Assembly: GCA_025331565.1 (NCBI GenBank)
Contig: JAFREQ010000077.1
Location: 372,001-436,000, forward strand
DNA length: 64,000 nt
Source of the DNA: Holacanthus passer
Lineage: Eukaryota; Chordata; Actinopteri; Pomacanthidae
Direction of reading: 5' to 3'
Within the stretch, counting starts at the first letter, position 1. Each line of letters starts with the position of its first letter. Made by a program: the position numbers and the translations under genes. This document shows, piece by piece, positions 22,401-34,791 of this stretch. Under the pieces are notes generated by a model. The model saw only the letters and a program-made list of their open reading frames with translations. It searched no databases and had not been told where the DNA came from.

Positions 22401-25400
22401 TCAGTCAAAGTTTTATCCACCTAACAGTGGCTGGTTGAGCAGACTGAGTTTGCAATTTGAATTTAGCAGCTATCAGTTTGTTGCAATGCTAATTTCCAGT
22501 AGCGCGTTAATGGTAATAACAACTACGTGTTAGCACCAAGCTAATGTAGCAATCACTAGTTTATACAAACTGAATGGACTAAAAGACAATTAGAATACAT
22601 AGCCATAGTCAACTTACCCAACTATAGCACATTTTGAGAAAGACAAAGGGAAAAACCCAGAAAAATGTGTCTCACCTCAGCTGCAGCATAACCAGGGTAC
22701 AGCTCCACTCCGAGCTCCTCAGCCTGCTCCCCCAGCCAACGTACAAAGTTCCCCAACCTCACAATGTAGTTTCCATGGTTCCTCATGGGCAGACCTGGGG
22801 ACAGCGAGAAAAATCACAGCACATAAAATCAGCACTACTGAGATTCCAGTGCTTTATCAAGTGTAAAAAGCTGGTCTGCAGGTTTGAGTGACCATCTGTC
22901 AACTGAGTGACCTCAGTACAAACCCACATACCAGTATGACAACAAGTGGTAATTTTTACCCCTTTGTCAAGATACTTGTTTCTCAAAATAATTAACAGCT
23001 TAACTTAAATTGCAGTATTTATATCAGATTTATCGAAATCAATATTTGTTTCCTTTATAAAAAAATATGATACAACAGTTGATGTTGCAAAAATTACAAC
23101 AATTTGCCTGATCCTAAATTTCCTCTATTTGAAATATTAGTGTTGTGGCAACACTGAAAACTATATTGAGTCTGTAAAAACAGTCAGGTATATAGTATGT
23201 CTGCTCACTCCACTCTATTTAATGTACACTGAAATGCAAATGAGTCCTTTCAGTTTTAAATCCCATTCATGTTACTTGTCTGAAGCATCTTTTCTCCCAG
23301 TGGTAACACATATTATTAGCTAAAAATGTAATTCTGATCTCTGACTGAAACCATGGAAAGATAAATGAAACACCCTCCCTGTGGGGCAAAACCTTTTCAC
23401 ACCCTGACAGATCAACGGTGGGCTTACAAAGTAAGAAAGAAGTATACCATTTTTATTATATTTTTTTAGAATAAAACAGGCTTTTACCTGGCAGCATGGG
23501 GACAGGGATTCTGTGTTTCTCTGTTAAAATGCTGAACACATCTTCAGTCACTGGAGTGTTCAGGGGTGCCTGATGTAAGAACACAAACATAGTGTGTGTT
23601 GTTGAGAATCTGACTTCATTGGGATTTGTGTACATAAACAGTAACATTTGTATTAATAATCAGATCCACATTTTCTGGGTACACCCTGGGTAGGGGAATA
23701 CAAATGTTGATTAATAAACTCTACTGCCTACCAGTATGTACAGCATGTGTATATGTTATATATAGCATTGCTGACAGTCACATAACCTATTACACAACAA
23801 CAGCAAGGAGCATCTGACGTAACCATCATTTACGGTACAAAGGAAGGACATCTCTGTAGATACCAATCTCCACACTAAACTCACAAAGAAGAAATGTTGA
23901 ATAAGACACTAACCCCTCGTTCCTTCCAATCAGGAAAGAGCTCGTTGAGGGCAGAGGGCTCTAGACAGGCTCCTGACAGGGTGTGTGCTCCAATCTGAGA
24001 GGCCTTCTCCACAAGGCACACTCGCAGCTCCTTCTCATGTTCGTTGGCGAGCTGCTTCAGACGAATGGCTGCTGAAAGACCAGCAGGGCCCCCACCTACT
24101 ATCACTACATCTGCCTCGTCTGCAAATCTCTCCATTTCGACCCCTGGGAAAGGACCATAAGAGAGAAATATTGAGGAACTTGAGAAGCACTGCATTCTGA
24201 TTGAGTTTGCAAAAATTTGAAAGGATAACTCTGTGGCACACTTGGCAAAGATGCACCAAAACTGACCACAATGCACACTATTATAAGAAATCATCATAGA
24301 AAAAGTGTAATACAGATTGTGTTTTCTTAACACTATCATTTGTCCATCATGTCTAAACTGCTTTATCAATTTTATTGCAGGCATGTAATAAGGGAGAAGT
24401 ACACCATGAGCTTTAGTGTAAAGGAAATGACTCTTAAACATACAGATAGATAAAGATTATTAAGACAATTTTGTTCAGTGTAAAAATCATATGACAGTTG
24501 GTCTCTGGCTTAGGTCACCAAAATGATCAGAAAACGATCTACTTACGATGATCATATGATGATGACCTTTATATAAAGTAGTGTCTTACCTTCCCATCTT
24601 GGATCCTTGTCTCGAGAATGGATGGTGTAGTGTGTTGTGATGCGAGGTGTTGACACTGAAGAGCATGCCCGCCTGTGTAGTGTTGTGTACAGCTGAGGGA
24701 CAGCATGTTCTGTCTGCACCTTCTTCAATGCACTGATACACCTGTGGGCTGCAAGTGAGAAAACAGCTCCCTGTCAAGACCAGATCAAACTGGCATGTGG
24801 CTGTATATTATCTGGACAATGTTCTCACTGGTTTAGTTGAGTCTGACCTGGTTCTCAGGTGATAAAACATTAATGAAATACAGTGACAACAAAAGAAAGT
24901 CCAGTTTAGACAGACACAACACAGCCTGCAAAAATACAGAAGACTTGTGAAAACATAACACCTCAACTGACACAAAACAGAGAAACAAAAAGCTATTTTA
25001 GTAGCTAATGTGGTGAAAATGTCCAGCAGCTGTCACACTGATAAGTTGCAGCAATAGCAACATGCTAGATAGCCGAGCTAAACACAACTAAAAATCAAGT
25101 CCAAGGCTGCTAATAAACCTCCTCCTTAGATTGCAAAAACGCACTATAACCTTCAAAACAATTGCATGTTACTGACAACACCAGTACATTTCTGAAAAAG
25201 TGTAAATTGGATATATAAACCAGGACAAGGGCACTGTTCAAGTGACCCACATACCGGTTCAACTTTAACCTACATTTTCGCTTGATGCTAGCATAAACGA
25301 GCTAATGCCAGCATTTGCAGAAAGCAGAAAAACAATGTTAGGCACAAAGAAAAAATATTCCCAACCCTCTAGAACAGGCTGTTGCAAGCATATAAATCAT

Positions 25401-25547
25401 GCATCCACATCTGACAACACTGTCTTTAAAATGAAGTTAGCTATAGTCGCTTTGTCCAAGTGCGGCACAGCTAGCTGTTAGCAACATGTTAGCTAACTAG
25501 CTATTAGCTGACGTACCTTTACTTGAATATCTGCCAGCTGGAAACAT
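16438..25547 (-). CDS. etfdh: etfdh, electron transfer flavoprotein:ubiquinone oxidoreductase
   Basis: Thirteen coding exons on the minus strand: 25547-25517, 24748-24590, 24143-23914, 23569-23488, 22794-22676, 22305-22228, 21830-21684, 21337-21197, 20860-20717, 19112-18944, 18304-18122, 17595-17375 and 16601-16438. The protein (622 aa if one missing base is allowed for) starts MFPAGRYSSK, then an Arg/Ser-rich mitochondrial leader. The FAD-binding motif GGGPAG is at about residues 80-85. Family signatures FGEGCHGHLAKQLY and FPGGLLIGCSPGFMN follow. The C-terminal 4Fe-4S ligands are FCPAG (Cys about 566) and CVHCKTC (about 591, 594, 597), and the end is GGGGPAYNGM. The enzyme passes electrons from ETF to ubiquinone at the inner mitochondrial membrane during fatty-acid and amino-acid oxidation. 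Exon 12 has an apparent one-base deletion (17459-17464; see that entry). Everything else is intact, so sequencing error or a recent allele is more likely than an old pseudogene. Confidence 0.96.
17030..17245 (+). mobile_element. Tc1-like MITE copy 2 (partial), in the last etfdh intron
   Basis: This is the right-hand half of the same element family as the copies at 2441, 32092, 60157 and 61751. It has a 'ggcatcaaattca' segment, a poly-A run at 17101-17119, 'aggttgaaaattatttgc' and the terminal 'tttttggaatcagggctgta' ending at 17245. The left half is missing. Confidence 0.65.
17459..17464 (-). other. etfdh: Apparent frameshift in etfdh exon 12 (six-base homopolymer)
   Basis: On the minus strand the exon reads GTNHEGDQPP and then needs seven C's to continue as HLTLKDDSVPVARNLAIYDGPEQRFCPAG; only six are present. 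In the genomic frame the next codons are ATC TGA, a premature stop (17453-17455). The reading frame after the run, the donor at 17374-17373 and the phase of the last exon all fit only if one base is added. This supports a single-base loss rather than a different exon structure. Confidence 0.85.
19360..19500. repeat. Possible DNA-transposon end (Harbinger-like), in an etfdh intron
   Basis: The sequence 'gggccagttgcaccaacagg' followed by 'gcttatgcctgatcttaagc' and a second 'ggccagttgca' resembles the ends of fish Harbinger-type elements from memory. It is degenerate, and borders are not clear. Confidence 0.35.
19729..19925. repeat. Degenerate interspersed repeat, in an etfdh intron
   Basis: The stretch containing 'ggacatgtctggaaaacctc' followed by 'cacagggaggaatcccacag' is higher in GC than the intron around it. 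It resembles a coding-derived repeat fragment often seen in fish genomes. I cannot name the family with confidence. Confidence 0.35.
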
Positions 25548-25850
25548 TATGTGTCAGCTATTGGAAGCTCACTAGCGGCTTTTCTTTTTCAAAATCAAGC
25601 CGAACCCGAAGTAAAGTCGTGCTGCTTTCACTTCGCTCTCAGTGCTCAGGTTGTGTAACTCGTCCGAGCTGCAAACTAATGTTGAGCCGAGAAATCTTAC
25701 AAAATACGACCCCTTAACGTTGGAGAGCGTCAGCAGCTGCGTCGCTGCGGCGGTAACTGCGCACAGTGGTAACTGCGCACACGTAGATCTACACACTTCA
25801 GCTTCTGATCGAGTTGCAGTAAATCTGAGATGGTGAAGTTTATGAATCAG
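25548..25850 (-). promoter_or_regulatory. etfdh: etfdh promoter with two identical NRF1-like sites
   Basis: The region upstream of the etfdh ATG is CG-enriched. It contains two copies of GGTAACTGCGCACA at 25752-25765 and 25768-25781, 16 bases apart. TGCGCA is the core half-site of NRF1, a regulator of nuclear genes for mitochondrial proteins, so the motif fits the gene's role. Binding is inferred only. I recognised no gene diverging to the right. Confidence 0.45.
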
Positions 25851-25867
25851 GGATTTTATTCAAGGTA

Positions 25868-26165
25868 AAGTCATCCCAGGTTACTGTCACCGGGAACAGT
25901 GCGTTCAATCCAGAGAGCAGACATTTGTAGCCTCTCAAATGACCTTTTCTAATATGTTTCTAATGATAATTTACCCACCTTTTAAACTGACAAGAACATT
26001 TTAAAGGAGAAAGCATGCATTTTTGCTTTTCTGAAAATAAGCAACACGTATTAAATAAGTGTTAACTTAAACATTTTCGCTTTTCTAAAACTGTAATGTT
26101 AATTTAAGGGGTATAGTGATCTATGAACTTTATGATAGTGGTTTATGGCAGCATATTTTATCTTT
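25868..26165. repeat. Direct repeat unit A (pairs with 26322-26590)
   Basis: Unit A shares an ordered series of blocks with unit B: 'tcatccc', 'agcagacattt', 'ttttctaat', 'tttaaaggagaaa', 'catttttgcttttct', 'atagtggtttatg' and 'gcagcatattttatc'. The divergence and indels indicate an old duplication or two copies of an unnamed element. Confidence 0.6.
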
Positions 26166-26321
26166 GCTTACAGTTTCTGAAAACTTCAAGTGGTTTAAAA
26201 ATATACCTTCAACATTAAACATTAAACAAAGAACAGAGTCAGACCAGGCACAAAAACAGCCCTGCATGAAAGGCTTCATGTCATGATGTGGAGAAGACAA
26301 GCAGGCAGACAGCAGACAGTC

Positions 26322-26590
26322 ATCCCCACTTACTGCACAGGGTCAGTGTGTCAAGGCCAGAGATCAGACATTTTAACCTTTTTAACATGTTCTCAAATAT
26401 ATGCATTTTCTAATAAGAATTTTCCCAACTTTTTTAGCTGACAAAAGCTAATTAAGAGATTAAGAATTTTTTAAAGGAGAAAACACACATTTTTGCTTTT
26501 CTAGAAATTTAAATGAGTTGAGAATGTTAACTGATTAGTAATAGTGGTTTATGAATTTTAGGATATTGGTCTATGACAGCATATTTTATC
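26322..26590. repeat. Direct repeat unit B (pairs with 25868-26165)
   Basis: Second copy of the repeat described at 25868, in the same orientation about 450 bp further on. No coding capacity is visible. It lies between the etfdh promoter and the rxfp1 3' end. Confidence 0.6.
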
Positions 26591-28194
26591 CAACCTCTAA
26601 ATAGCCTTGTTGGAGGTTTATCTGTTGGTGCTCTTTTTATTACAGCTGTTTTGTGATTGTTGTTTATAATTTGAGATGTTGATGTAGTTTTTCTGCAATT
26701 ATTTTACTGCTACTCCGGCTGAAGCTGAGAAAGTTCCTAATACAGCATTCTAGCTGTTATTTACTCTGTTTACTTGTAGCCTATTCATGTGGAGTCTACG
26801 TATATAATTACTAAATCAATTACAGCGTTCTACTTACTATGACTTAAAAAGCAAGACAGTTCCATTCAAGTTAGTCTAGCCTTTGGGATTTAATTTTTCT
26901 TATTACTGTGATTCATTTATATGGTTCCTTTGCTTGAACCCTTGTTTATAGTTTTTGGTACTAATAAGATCAATAACCAATCTAAACTAAATAATAAATA
27001 AGTTAACAAGCAGATAAGAAGCATGAAAATTGTCCACATTTCACTCAAGAAAAACAAACATACAAAAAACACCTTTGTAAGTAATTTATTGTAGGACACA
27101 AGTCAATACAACAAATAACACGCTTAAAAACAATTTGCCCATCAATATTAAAAGTAAGCCTGCAGATATTATGAATATATCTCAAGCAAACTAATTCTCT
27201 GTCTTTTCAACATGTTCAGGAATGCAATGTAAACACAAACAGCACATACAATGTATTCACAAATTGTTTTAATAATTCATTTTTTATTCCTCTGTGTACA
27301 TTCATACATTTACAATGTCTGAAAAAAGTTTCCACAGGAATCAGTAGTTCATTGAACAACGTATGCACAGAAGAGTTGATGATGTTTGTAGAGCTGTCTT
27401 CACTGTACAGGTAACAGTGCAAAAAAGCTGCAGTTTGGTGTAGTGGTGGTGAGGTCAAAGTTCAAGCTCCCAGGCCAGCTGGGCAATTTCTAGATAGGAT
27501 GTATAAAAGACTATTTAAAATTGCTGTCGATGTAGCTGCAACCCACGTTCAAATAACTGTTTGTATCTGCCCAAATTAAGTACATTCTTTGTTGAACATA
27601 TTAGATATATCTCATACAGAACATTCAGTATTTCCCTAAAAACAGAGGCAACATAAAAACCTTTGGTGGGCATGAAAAAAGGACATGAATTTTTTAGTAG
27701 CAGGTAGTAGGTTGCATTTATTATTATCAATATGAGATGAAACCGGCAAAGCACAGCATGAAATGCATTCCTTCATGCCCATTCGCTCTTGGAAAGAGGC
27801 ACAGAATGGGTTGATTGATGCTCCAAGGTTCTTCAGCTGAACTGCCCAGTGACTGATTGTACAAAAAAGGAAACTCGAAAGTAATGATACCCTGAATTCT
27901 GATGGATCAAGGCTGCAATTCTAGGAAGGAAAAGAAGGATTGATTTCCCTCATTGCTGTGATGGCGACTGCTTTGGGCATGACTCGCACGCAGTTGGATT
28001 TCCAGATATAATGATGAATACTAATGATTTTTAATCACAAAAGAGAATCTGGGGACAAATCAAGGACTGTCCCTTTAAAAGTGTATTTTTAACAGGTTAC
28101 ATTTCTGAGATAAGTGAACCTGAATCACATTAAATCTGTTTCACTGGCTCTTTGATGACATTATGTACAGATCCGTGTAGACCTGCTTCAATAC
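26591..28194 (-). other. Intergenic and rxfp1 3' UTR
   Basis: Downstream (minus strand) of the rxfp1 stop codon the sequence is AT-rich. Possible polyadenylation signals (TTTATT on the plus strand) lie at 27717-27722 and 27283-27288. Which one is used cannot be told from sequence. No other gene was recognised; in particular no exon resembling C4orf46, which lies between RXFP1 and ETFDH in human. Confidence 0.4.
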
Positions 28195-31100
28195 CTACAT
28201 GAGTTCATTTGTTTGTGTGCATGTGTGTGTGTGTGTGAGTGTGCATGGCGTTGTGTGTTTGTTGTTCTTTGTTGAGCACACTGACAGCACTGTGCGTTGC
28301 TTCTGTGCCTGTGTGCTAATGGTAATGTCATTGTGTCCCTGGTTGGTGTTTTCCACAGGGGTGAGTTTGGCTATCGTGCCGGTTGTCTCCAGCAGGTGAC
28401 CTGTGGTGAGGCCGTGGCTGTTCTCCTGCAGGGGCCACATTTCCTGCCAGGTGAGCGACGGATGCTGAGCTGGGTGGCCGCTGAGCAGAGGCCTCCTCTG
28501 CCTGTAGTTAGCCCAAACCTGCAGAATGGTCTCTTTGAAAGGCCGCGTGGTCAGTGTGTAGAGTATGGGGTTAAGAGCGCTGTTGATGGGGAGAATGAAT
28601 ATGACGACCCAGGAGCTGATGGTACCTGCGGAGAGAGGAAAGACAGAGAGGAAAAAGTAAAACAACGGAGCTGATATATAGTCTGTGTTTAAAGATTATG
28701 AGTTGGTTATGAGTTTGGAGAGTACTTAAACATAAAATCCTTTCATCAAAGCCATTTATGTAATTAATGAAAATCCGCTTTATCCCTGCAGGGGACCTAA
28801 TTAGGGAGCCACAGCTCACCAGGTTATGTTTGTAATGGATTCAGCACTAAACACTAAATGGTCATCTGGGTAAACAGAGCAAACTGAAAACACTGTGGAA
28901 GCAGTTCGATGCTCTTTACACAGTGATAAATAGAATGTTTTGAAAAAACCTTTAAAGCTCAGTGGAAACACCTGTTATACTATTTGGAGTCCTAATAACA
29001 GAAAATGCGATACTTCACAGAAATAGTCCACAAAAAAAGTTTCTTTTGAGAACTCATCTCCCTGTAGGCTTAAAATGTGGCTCTGAAAAGTCAATGGCTT
29101 TGCAAAGGAGGGCAGATGTACAAGGGTTTATACTTTACTTTGGTGTCAGGCCATTGTGTCATAGCTCCAATGTTTTGGTGATTTATTGGCAAAGCAACAA
29201 TTATTGGAACAAACTGAGCACTTGAGAAGATAAGATCTTCCTTCCCACACATGGAAATTTGCAAAAGACTAAAAAGAGAAGCAGATTATTCTGCAGTAGC
29301 TGTTTCATGGTTATATTGATGGTTATTTTTAGCCACTGAATTCAATATTGACCAAGATTTACGTCAGTGTCTGTTAATCCAAGCACGCTACAGCTGGTGC
29401 CTTGTGCAAAAGAGCAGGCTACAAACCTTTCAGAGCCACATTGTAGACTTTCAGTGGAGTATGAATTTACTGTACCGGGAATCTCCACCTGCAGCAGTGA
29501 CAGGATCTTGAGGATGAAAATGGGGATCCAGCAGAGGGAGTCAGTGATGACGATGGAGAAGAACCTTTTGGCGATGGTCACTTCTTTCTTGATGTGGTTG
29601 CTGTATTTCGTGGTCTGAGTCCCTGTTCTCTGGATGTTATAGAACATGCTTGCATAGGATAAGACGATGATGAGGAATGCCACCAAGTTCAGACCTGCAG
29701 AGAGATGCTTGGTTAGTTTGTGTAACTGCAAGAGCTCATATTTGTACTGTGGATGATGACGCTATGCATCCACATGCAAATAAATACAAATACGTCCACT
29801 AAATAATGAGACTGTGCTTTTACAAATAGCTTTAAAGAGTAAGTGAATAAAGAAAACACAAAGTAAAAGAGCTCAAAAGGACCAATGCAAGAACAAATCC
29901 CCACCCAGGAAAATGATGATGGAGTAAACATGAGCCCAAAGCGTCTCCGGCTGCTCAGAGTGCAGTGGGAAGCAAACTCCATTGGTCCCGTAGAAGTTGC
30001 GAAACAGCCCTTTGCAGGCCAGTGGCAGGAAGGCAATGATAAAGCCAAACACCCAGATCCCGAGAAGGATGGTGACAGTTCGTCGCCAGCCAGGTGTCAA
30101 GTACTTGAAGGGGTAGACGATGCAGATGTATTTCTCCAGAGTGAGGTAAGTGAGGAGGAGGACAGACACCTCTGTGGACAGCATGGCCATGGAGCCGATG
30201 ACCTGACACTGACTGCTGTCCATCCAGGCCTGAGCGTGCCGGTTGTACTCCCCACGGAACTTCAGATCATACGCACCAATCATGAAAAGGTAGATTCCCA
30301 TCAACCCGTCTGCACCTGCAAGGAAGGAGAGCTGTAATTTACAACATGTTCAGAAGATTTATTGATTAGAAAGATGAGTTATAGAATAAAACAACATGTA
30401 CTCCAACTTGTTAAAGTGTTTATACCTTGAGCTTGGTTCATTCAGATGTGAGCACAATGTCAGAAGTTGTTTGAACACCAAATACATACACCAACAATGT
30501 CTGATCATCTGAGGGAACCATAATGGAATTTCTCAGAAGTGAGGATAGAATGTACAGAAATGGCCCCACATGAAAGGCTTCACATCTATGACATTGAGAT
30601 GGATGATGAGAAACAGGCAGACAGCAGCCATTCAATTTTGGAAATCCATGCACAAGAAAAGGAACCAAGGACAAACCACTAGATGCTGTTATCATCAGTT
30701 AATGACAGAGTTCAGGCAGCATTGAGCTTCGTTGCCAGGTAAGAAAGACGGAAATAAACAAACCCATTCCATAAAATCTTAAGATAATTCTCTATTTGGT
30801 TGCTTATTTTATAAGCTGAATATATAGAGTATAGGTATATTGTGTAGCACAGATTCAGAAATCTTTGTCGTGCACAGTGTCTGAGAGAGAAAGCAAGATT
30901 GGCACAACACCTCAACCCTGCAGAGCAGCTCAAACATAATAATCCAACCCCTGGTGACAATATACATGTGAAAATATAAACATAGAATTTCAAGTCAGGG
31001 TCTGATGTATAAATGATGGGTATGTACAGAAAGACTGCATTGTGCCGCTTTCCACACAAACATGGTGAGCAATTATAAAATCAAGTACAGTGTTGTACAG

Positions 31101-34100
31101 ATGCTTTGCTCCAAGCATTCTCTTATAAGATGAAGGTCATAAAGCAATGTGGCAAAGAGAAGGAGAAGAAAAGGGGAGTTTGTGCGACATTATATTTATG
31201 TACCTCCTGTTTATAGGACAGCAAAAGTCTTAATAGTGTCTTGAAAGAATTTCATATGATGAATTTTAAAGTTGGAGCAAAACATAAAAAAGTACAAGTT
31301 TAGCTACACAGTAATTTGCATCATTTTTGTGATGATGTTAAATTATATTTGAATAAACAACAGGGAAAAATACTTATATAGAGGTTTTTACTGTACATCT
31401 AGTGGACAGGCTGTACAATCACGTTTCCATGCATAGACTGGTGGATTTTTATCTCCACAGATGTTTCTGCATCTGGCCCCCAAAGTTTCACACCCCAAAA
31501 TCTTGCCCACAAAAAGCTAAAAACAAAACAAAATAACAAATAAAATCCAAACCCACATGTTATTTTCTTTCACACCTACATTCTCTGTCCTCAGCAAATT
31601 CATCATAATGTTTTGTTTGTCAAAGCAGAAATTGAATTCACAACCTACATCCTCTGAGGAGCTCGCCACTGCTTCATCATCAGTCACTGCTTAATGTTGA
31701 CTTCTTTGATATTAGAGTAAATTCATTACTCAAACTGATAGGAAACTCGTTGACACGGAAGCAACACCAACGTACATCAAAGTGTTACCTCACACACTGT
31801 ATATATCATCATTAAAGACTATGTTTTTTTTATCTCAATATTCGTCATGTGAAAATCAAAGTACACATTTTTGTGAAGTTCTCATGAATACATCAAAGTG
31901 TTAAAGATTAGAGTTGACCTCTGGCTGACTCAACCGGGCTCAAAGTCCTCTCTAACACAGGGCAAGGAGGATACAGGAGGAAAAGAGTTCTGAGAAATAA
32001 CTAATAGAAAAGGTGTTAGGAAAGAAAAGATTAGATACAGAGGCTGAGAATAATAGGTGGTAAATGTGTGAAATGAAAATGGAAACTGAAGGTGCAACAC
32101 TGATTCCAAAAAAGTTGGGACACTTGGAACAAACTGTGTTTACTGACAACAGATTTCCAAAGTGTTCCTGAGTCCATGTAATAATCTCCTTTATCCAATC
32201 CTGTGTTCACAAAGTGTTGAACCTCTCTCCATCCTCGCTTGTGAACGACTGAGTCTTTCCAGGATGAACCTTTCATACCCAATCATGATCCTATCACCTG
32301 TTACCAATGAACCTGTTTACCTGTGGAATGATCCAAACAGGTGTTTTTGGATCAGTCCACAACTTTCACAGTCTTTTGTTGCTTCTGTCCCAACTTGAAA
32401 TTCATAAGAAGCAGATATTCACAAAAATCAATTAAGTTGATGAGGTTAAACATTAAATATATTGACTTTGTACTGTTTTCAATTGAGTCTATGTCAAAAA
32501 GGTTTAGCAAATTGTCACATTCAGTTTTATTCATACACAGCACCCCAGCTTTTTCGAAAAAATTGTGGTTGTAACATCAAGTGATGAAAATATATTCCAC
32601 ACATTCCAGTTCATTTACAGTTCAGGAAGAATCTTCAAGTTAACTCTTGTTCCAGCTCTAAACACCAGCGACTCAAACTCTGTCCTCACTTCACTGTTTA
32701 TGACTTCTTTATTTCCAGACTCAACTCTGTTCCACTTTAATAACTGGATTAAAAGCAACATTTGGACATGTCCTCCCTGCATGAAGAGACATAATCTATT
32801 GCAATTAAAAAGAAGGCGAGAATGAATAATATCGAGTATTCCATTTGTGTTAATTATCTTAAGCTCTGTTTTTGTCTGATCTCTGCCACCAGAAATTAAT
32901 GTGCTGCTGAAAACAGTCTCCACTTACATTCTAGTAATAAACTTTTAAAGCTTGAACGAGCCCTGAAATGAGATAATGAATAACGACTGTCATCCTCTGC
33001 ATAGCTTTCACTGTGGGTGGAGCAGGAAAGAAAGCAGCTATAACTTGTATATCCTCATGTATTTTAAATCAGCTGCTGTGAGACTTAGAGTCAGTCCATA
33101 TAGGATCCTTTATGTTGCACTTATAGACATGAAATGCCAAGAATGTGATGTCTATCGCCTGCATATTTTGTGCTTGAATGTTTTCTCTGCAGTTACTTGT
33201 CAAATGAAATTCCCTCTCGGCAAATATAACCATAAGATCTCTTGAACTCTATCTTGCACTTCTGCACATTTCCTCGTCCTAATATTTTACATATTGTACA
33301 GCTCTCCATCTAAATAACAGTCATATTGTTCATACTGTTAATATTCTCTTTATAATTTTTTTCTCTTTTTTTCTGTTATGCTTCTTGACTTGCAGAAGTG
33401 CTTTATCGTCATATTAGATTTTCTAGTACTGTTTATTGTTATGCGCCATCACACCAAAGCAATTTCCTAGTATGTAAAAAAACATATGTGTGCAAAACAT
33501 AGAAACCGATTCTGATTCTTTAAAGGTGGATTTGTTGTTTATATTCTCATGACAACACACCGGCATGAATTCATTTTCCTCCTGTGACTTATAATATTAG
33601 AGGAGGAAACAGACACTGAATGTCAATCAGAAGCTCACGTGGAAAATGCTTTACTTGATTTTCATTTATTCATCTTTCTTTCTCTCTAATCCTCAAATAA
33701 CATTTTGGCTTTATTTCCTATGGAACTTCCTGCAAACCAAATCTTTTTTTCCTCCTCGCAGGGAGTTTTCTTATCTGAAAGCCGTCACATACCTGAGCTG
33801 GAGATAAGGTTGTCTATCCAAACACCAGGCTGATACTTTTTTGCTTTAAGCCAATGCATTCATGTGAAGTAGTTTATGCAGCTTGGTTTTCCATGTACTG
33901 CACTAACATATTATAAATTAAGTTCCCTTCCAAAACTATATATAAACTTGGGGAGGATACTGTAAGTTGACATAAAGATACTGTTTTTGTATAAATTATA
34001 TGAAGGATAACTTAGTTTTTATTCATTTATTTTTTATCAATCTTCACCTTCACTGGACTGTTCTTCTCGAGCAGTTACCATAATTTCTGCCAATTTTGTG

Positions 34101-34791
34101 CTGTGAATAATTTCTTTATTTCAGACGGCAGATATCACATTTCAGAATGAGATTTTTTTTACATTTGTATTACTCATGAAGGTGTCCAACAGTGTGTGTA
34201 ATAGGAAGCCAGTGTTTACGAAACACACTGATAAGCACACCGGGAACTAATTTCAAATTTACTACTGAGTTTGGAGTCTGTTCGCTTCACAGGCAGGGAA
34301 ATAAGGTATTTACAGAACTTGTCATTTCTACTTCTATAGTTATATCTGGCATAATTCCAGAGATGGAGTCGGGTCTATAAACATAATGAAGTGGTGAATA
34401 TAAATGTGGGTAGACTGTGGACTCCATCCCCATGCATGACTTACAGAAATTACTTGCTACATACAGTATATACCAAAACTGATGTACTACGATGGTAAAG
34501 ACATTCTACAAACAAAAAGCTAGTTTCCACACATCCCTGTTTTAAATGCAGTGTGACTTACAGCAGAGGGAGATGATGCACATGGCGTGGAGTTTGTTCT
34601 CCGACCGGATGTACGAGCGCATGCAGATGACGAAGATGTTGCCGAAGCAGGTGGTGGCGGAGACGACCCAGACGAAGACCCTCAGCACGATGTTGGCCAG
34701 CAGGTTCTCGAAGGACGAGATGCCGTCGGTGTTGGGTTTGCAGCTGCGCACATGAGGAGCGTAGCCACAGTACTGGAATTTCTTGAAGTAG
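28195..34791 (-). CDS. rxfp1: rxfp1 hinge and seven-transmembrane exons
   Basis: Four exons. 34791-34562 encodes the hinge and TM1 (NIVLRVFVWVVSATTCFGNI). 30315-29905 encodes ADGLMGIYLF to IIIFLG, covering TM2-TM5 start, including the conserved ECL2 YGTNGVCFPLHSE. 29694-29476 encodes TM5-TM6 (AKRFFSIVITDSLCWIPIF). 28625-28195 encodes TM7 and the tail. The splice junctions split codons as expected (for example TGC T|GT GCA GAC giving CCAD). The last 20 or so codons (THTHTCTQTNELM) are encoded by a CA/GT microsatellite (28222-28237) and its flanks, so the very end of this tail is probably not conserved. Confidence 0.92.

Noticed and set aside
23881..24441. A 186-codon minus-strand frame starting at 24441
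   Set aside because: Only its second half (24143-23914) is etfdh coding sequence. The first part is intron read through, as shown by the AG acceptor at 24145-24144 and the upstream leader exon at 24748-24590.
25642..25836. Plus-strand frame diverging from etfdh, considered as C4orf46
   Set aside because: The translation does not resemble C4orf46 as I know it, and the frame sits in the CG-rich etfdh promoter.
29885..30337. A 150-codon plus-strand frame
   Set aside because: It is antisense to the rxfp1 TM2-TM5 exon and has no independent support.
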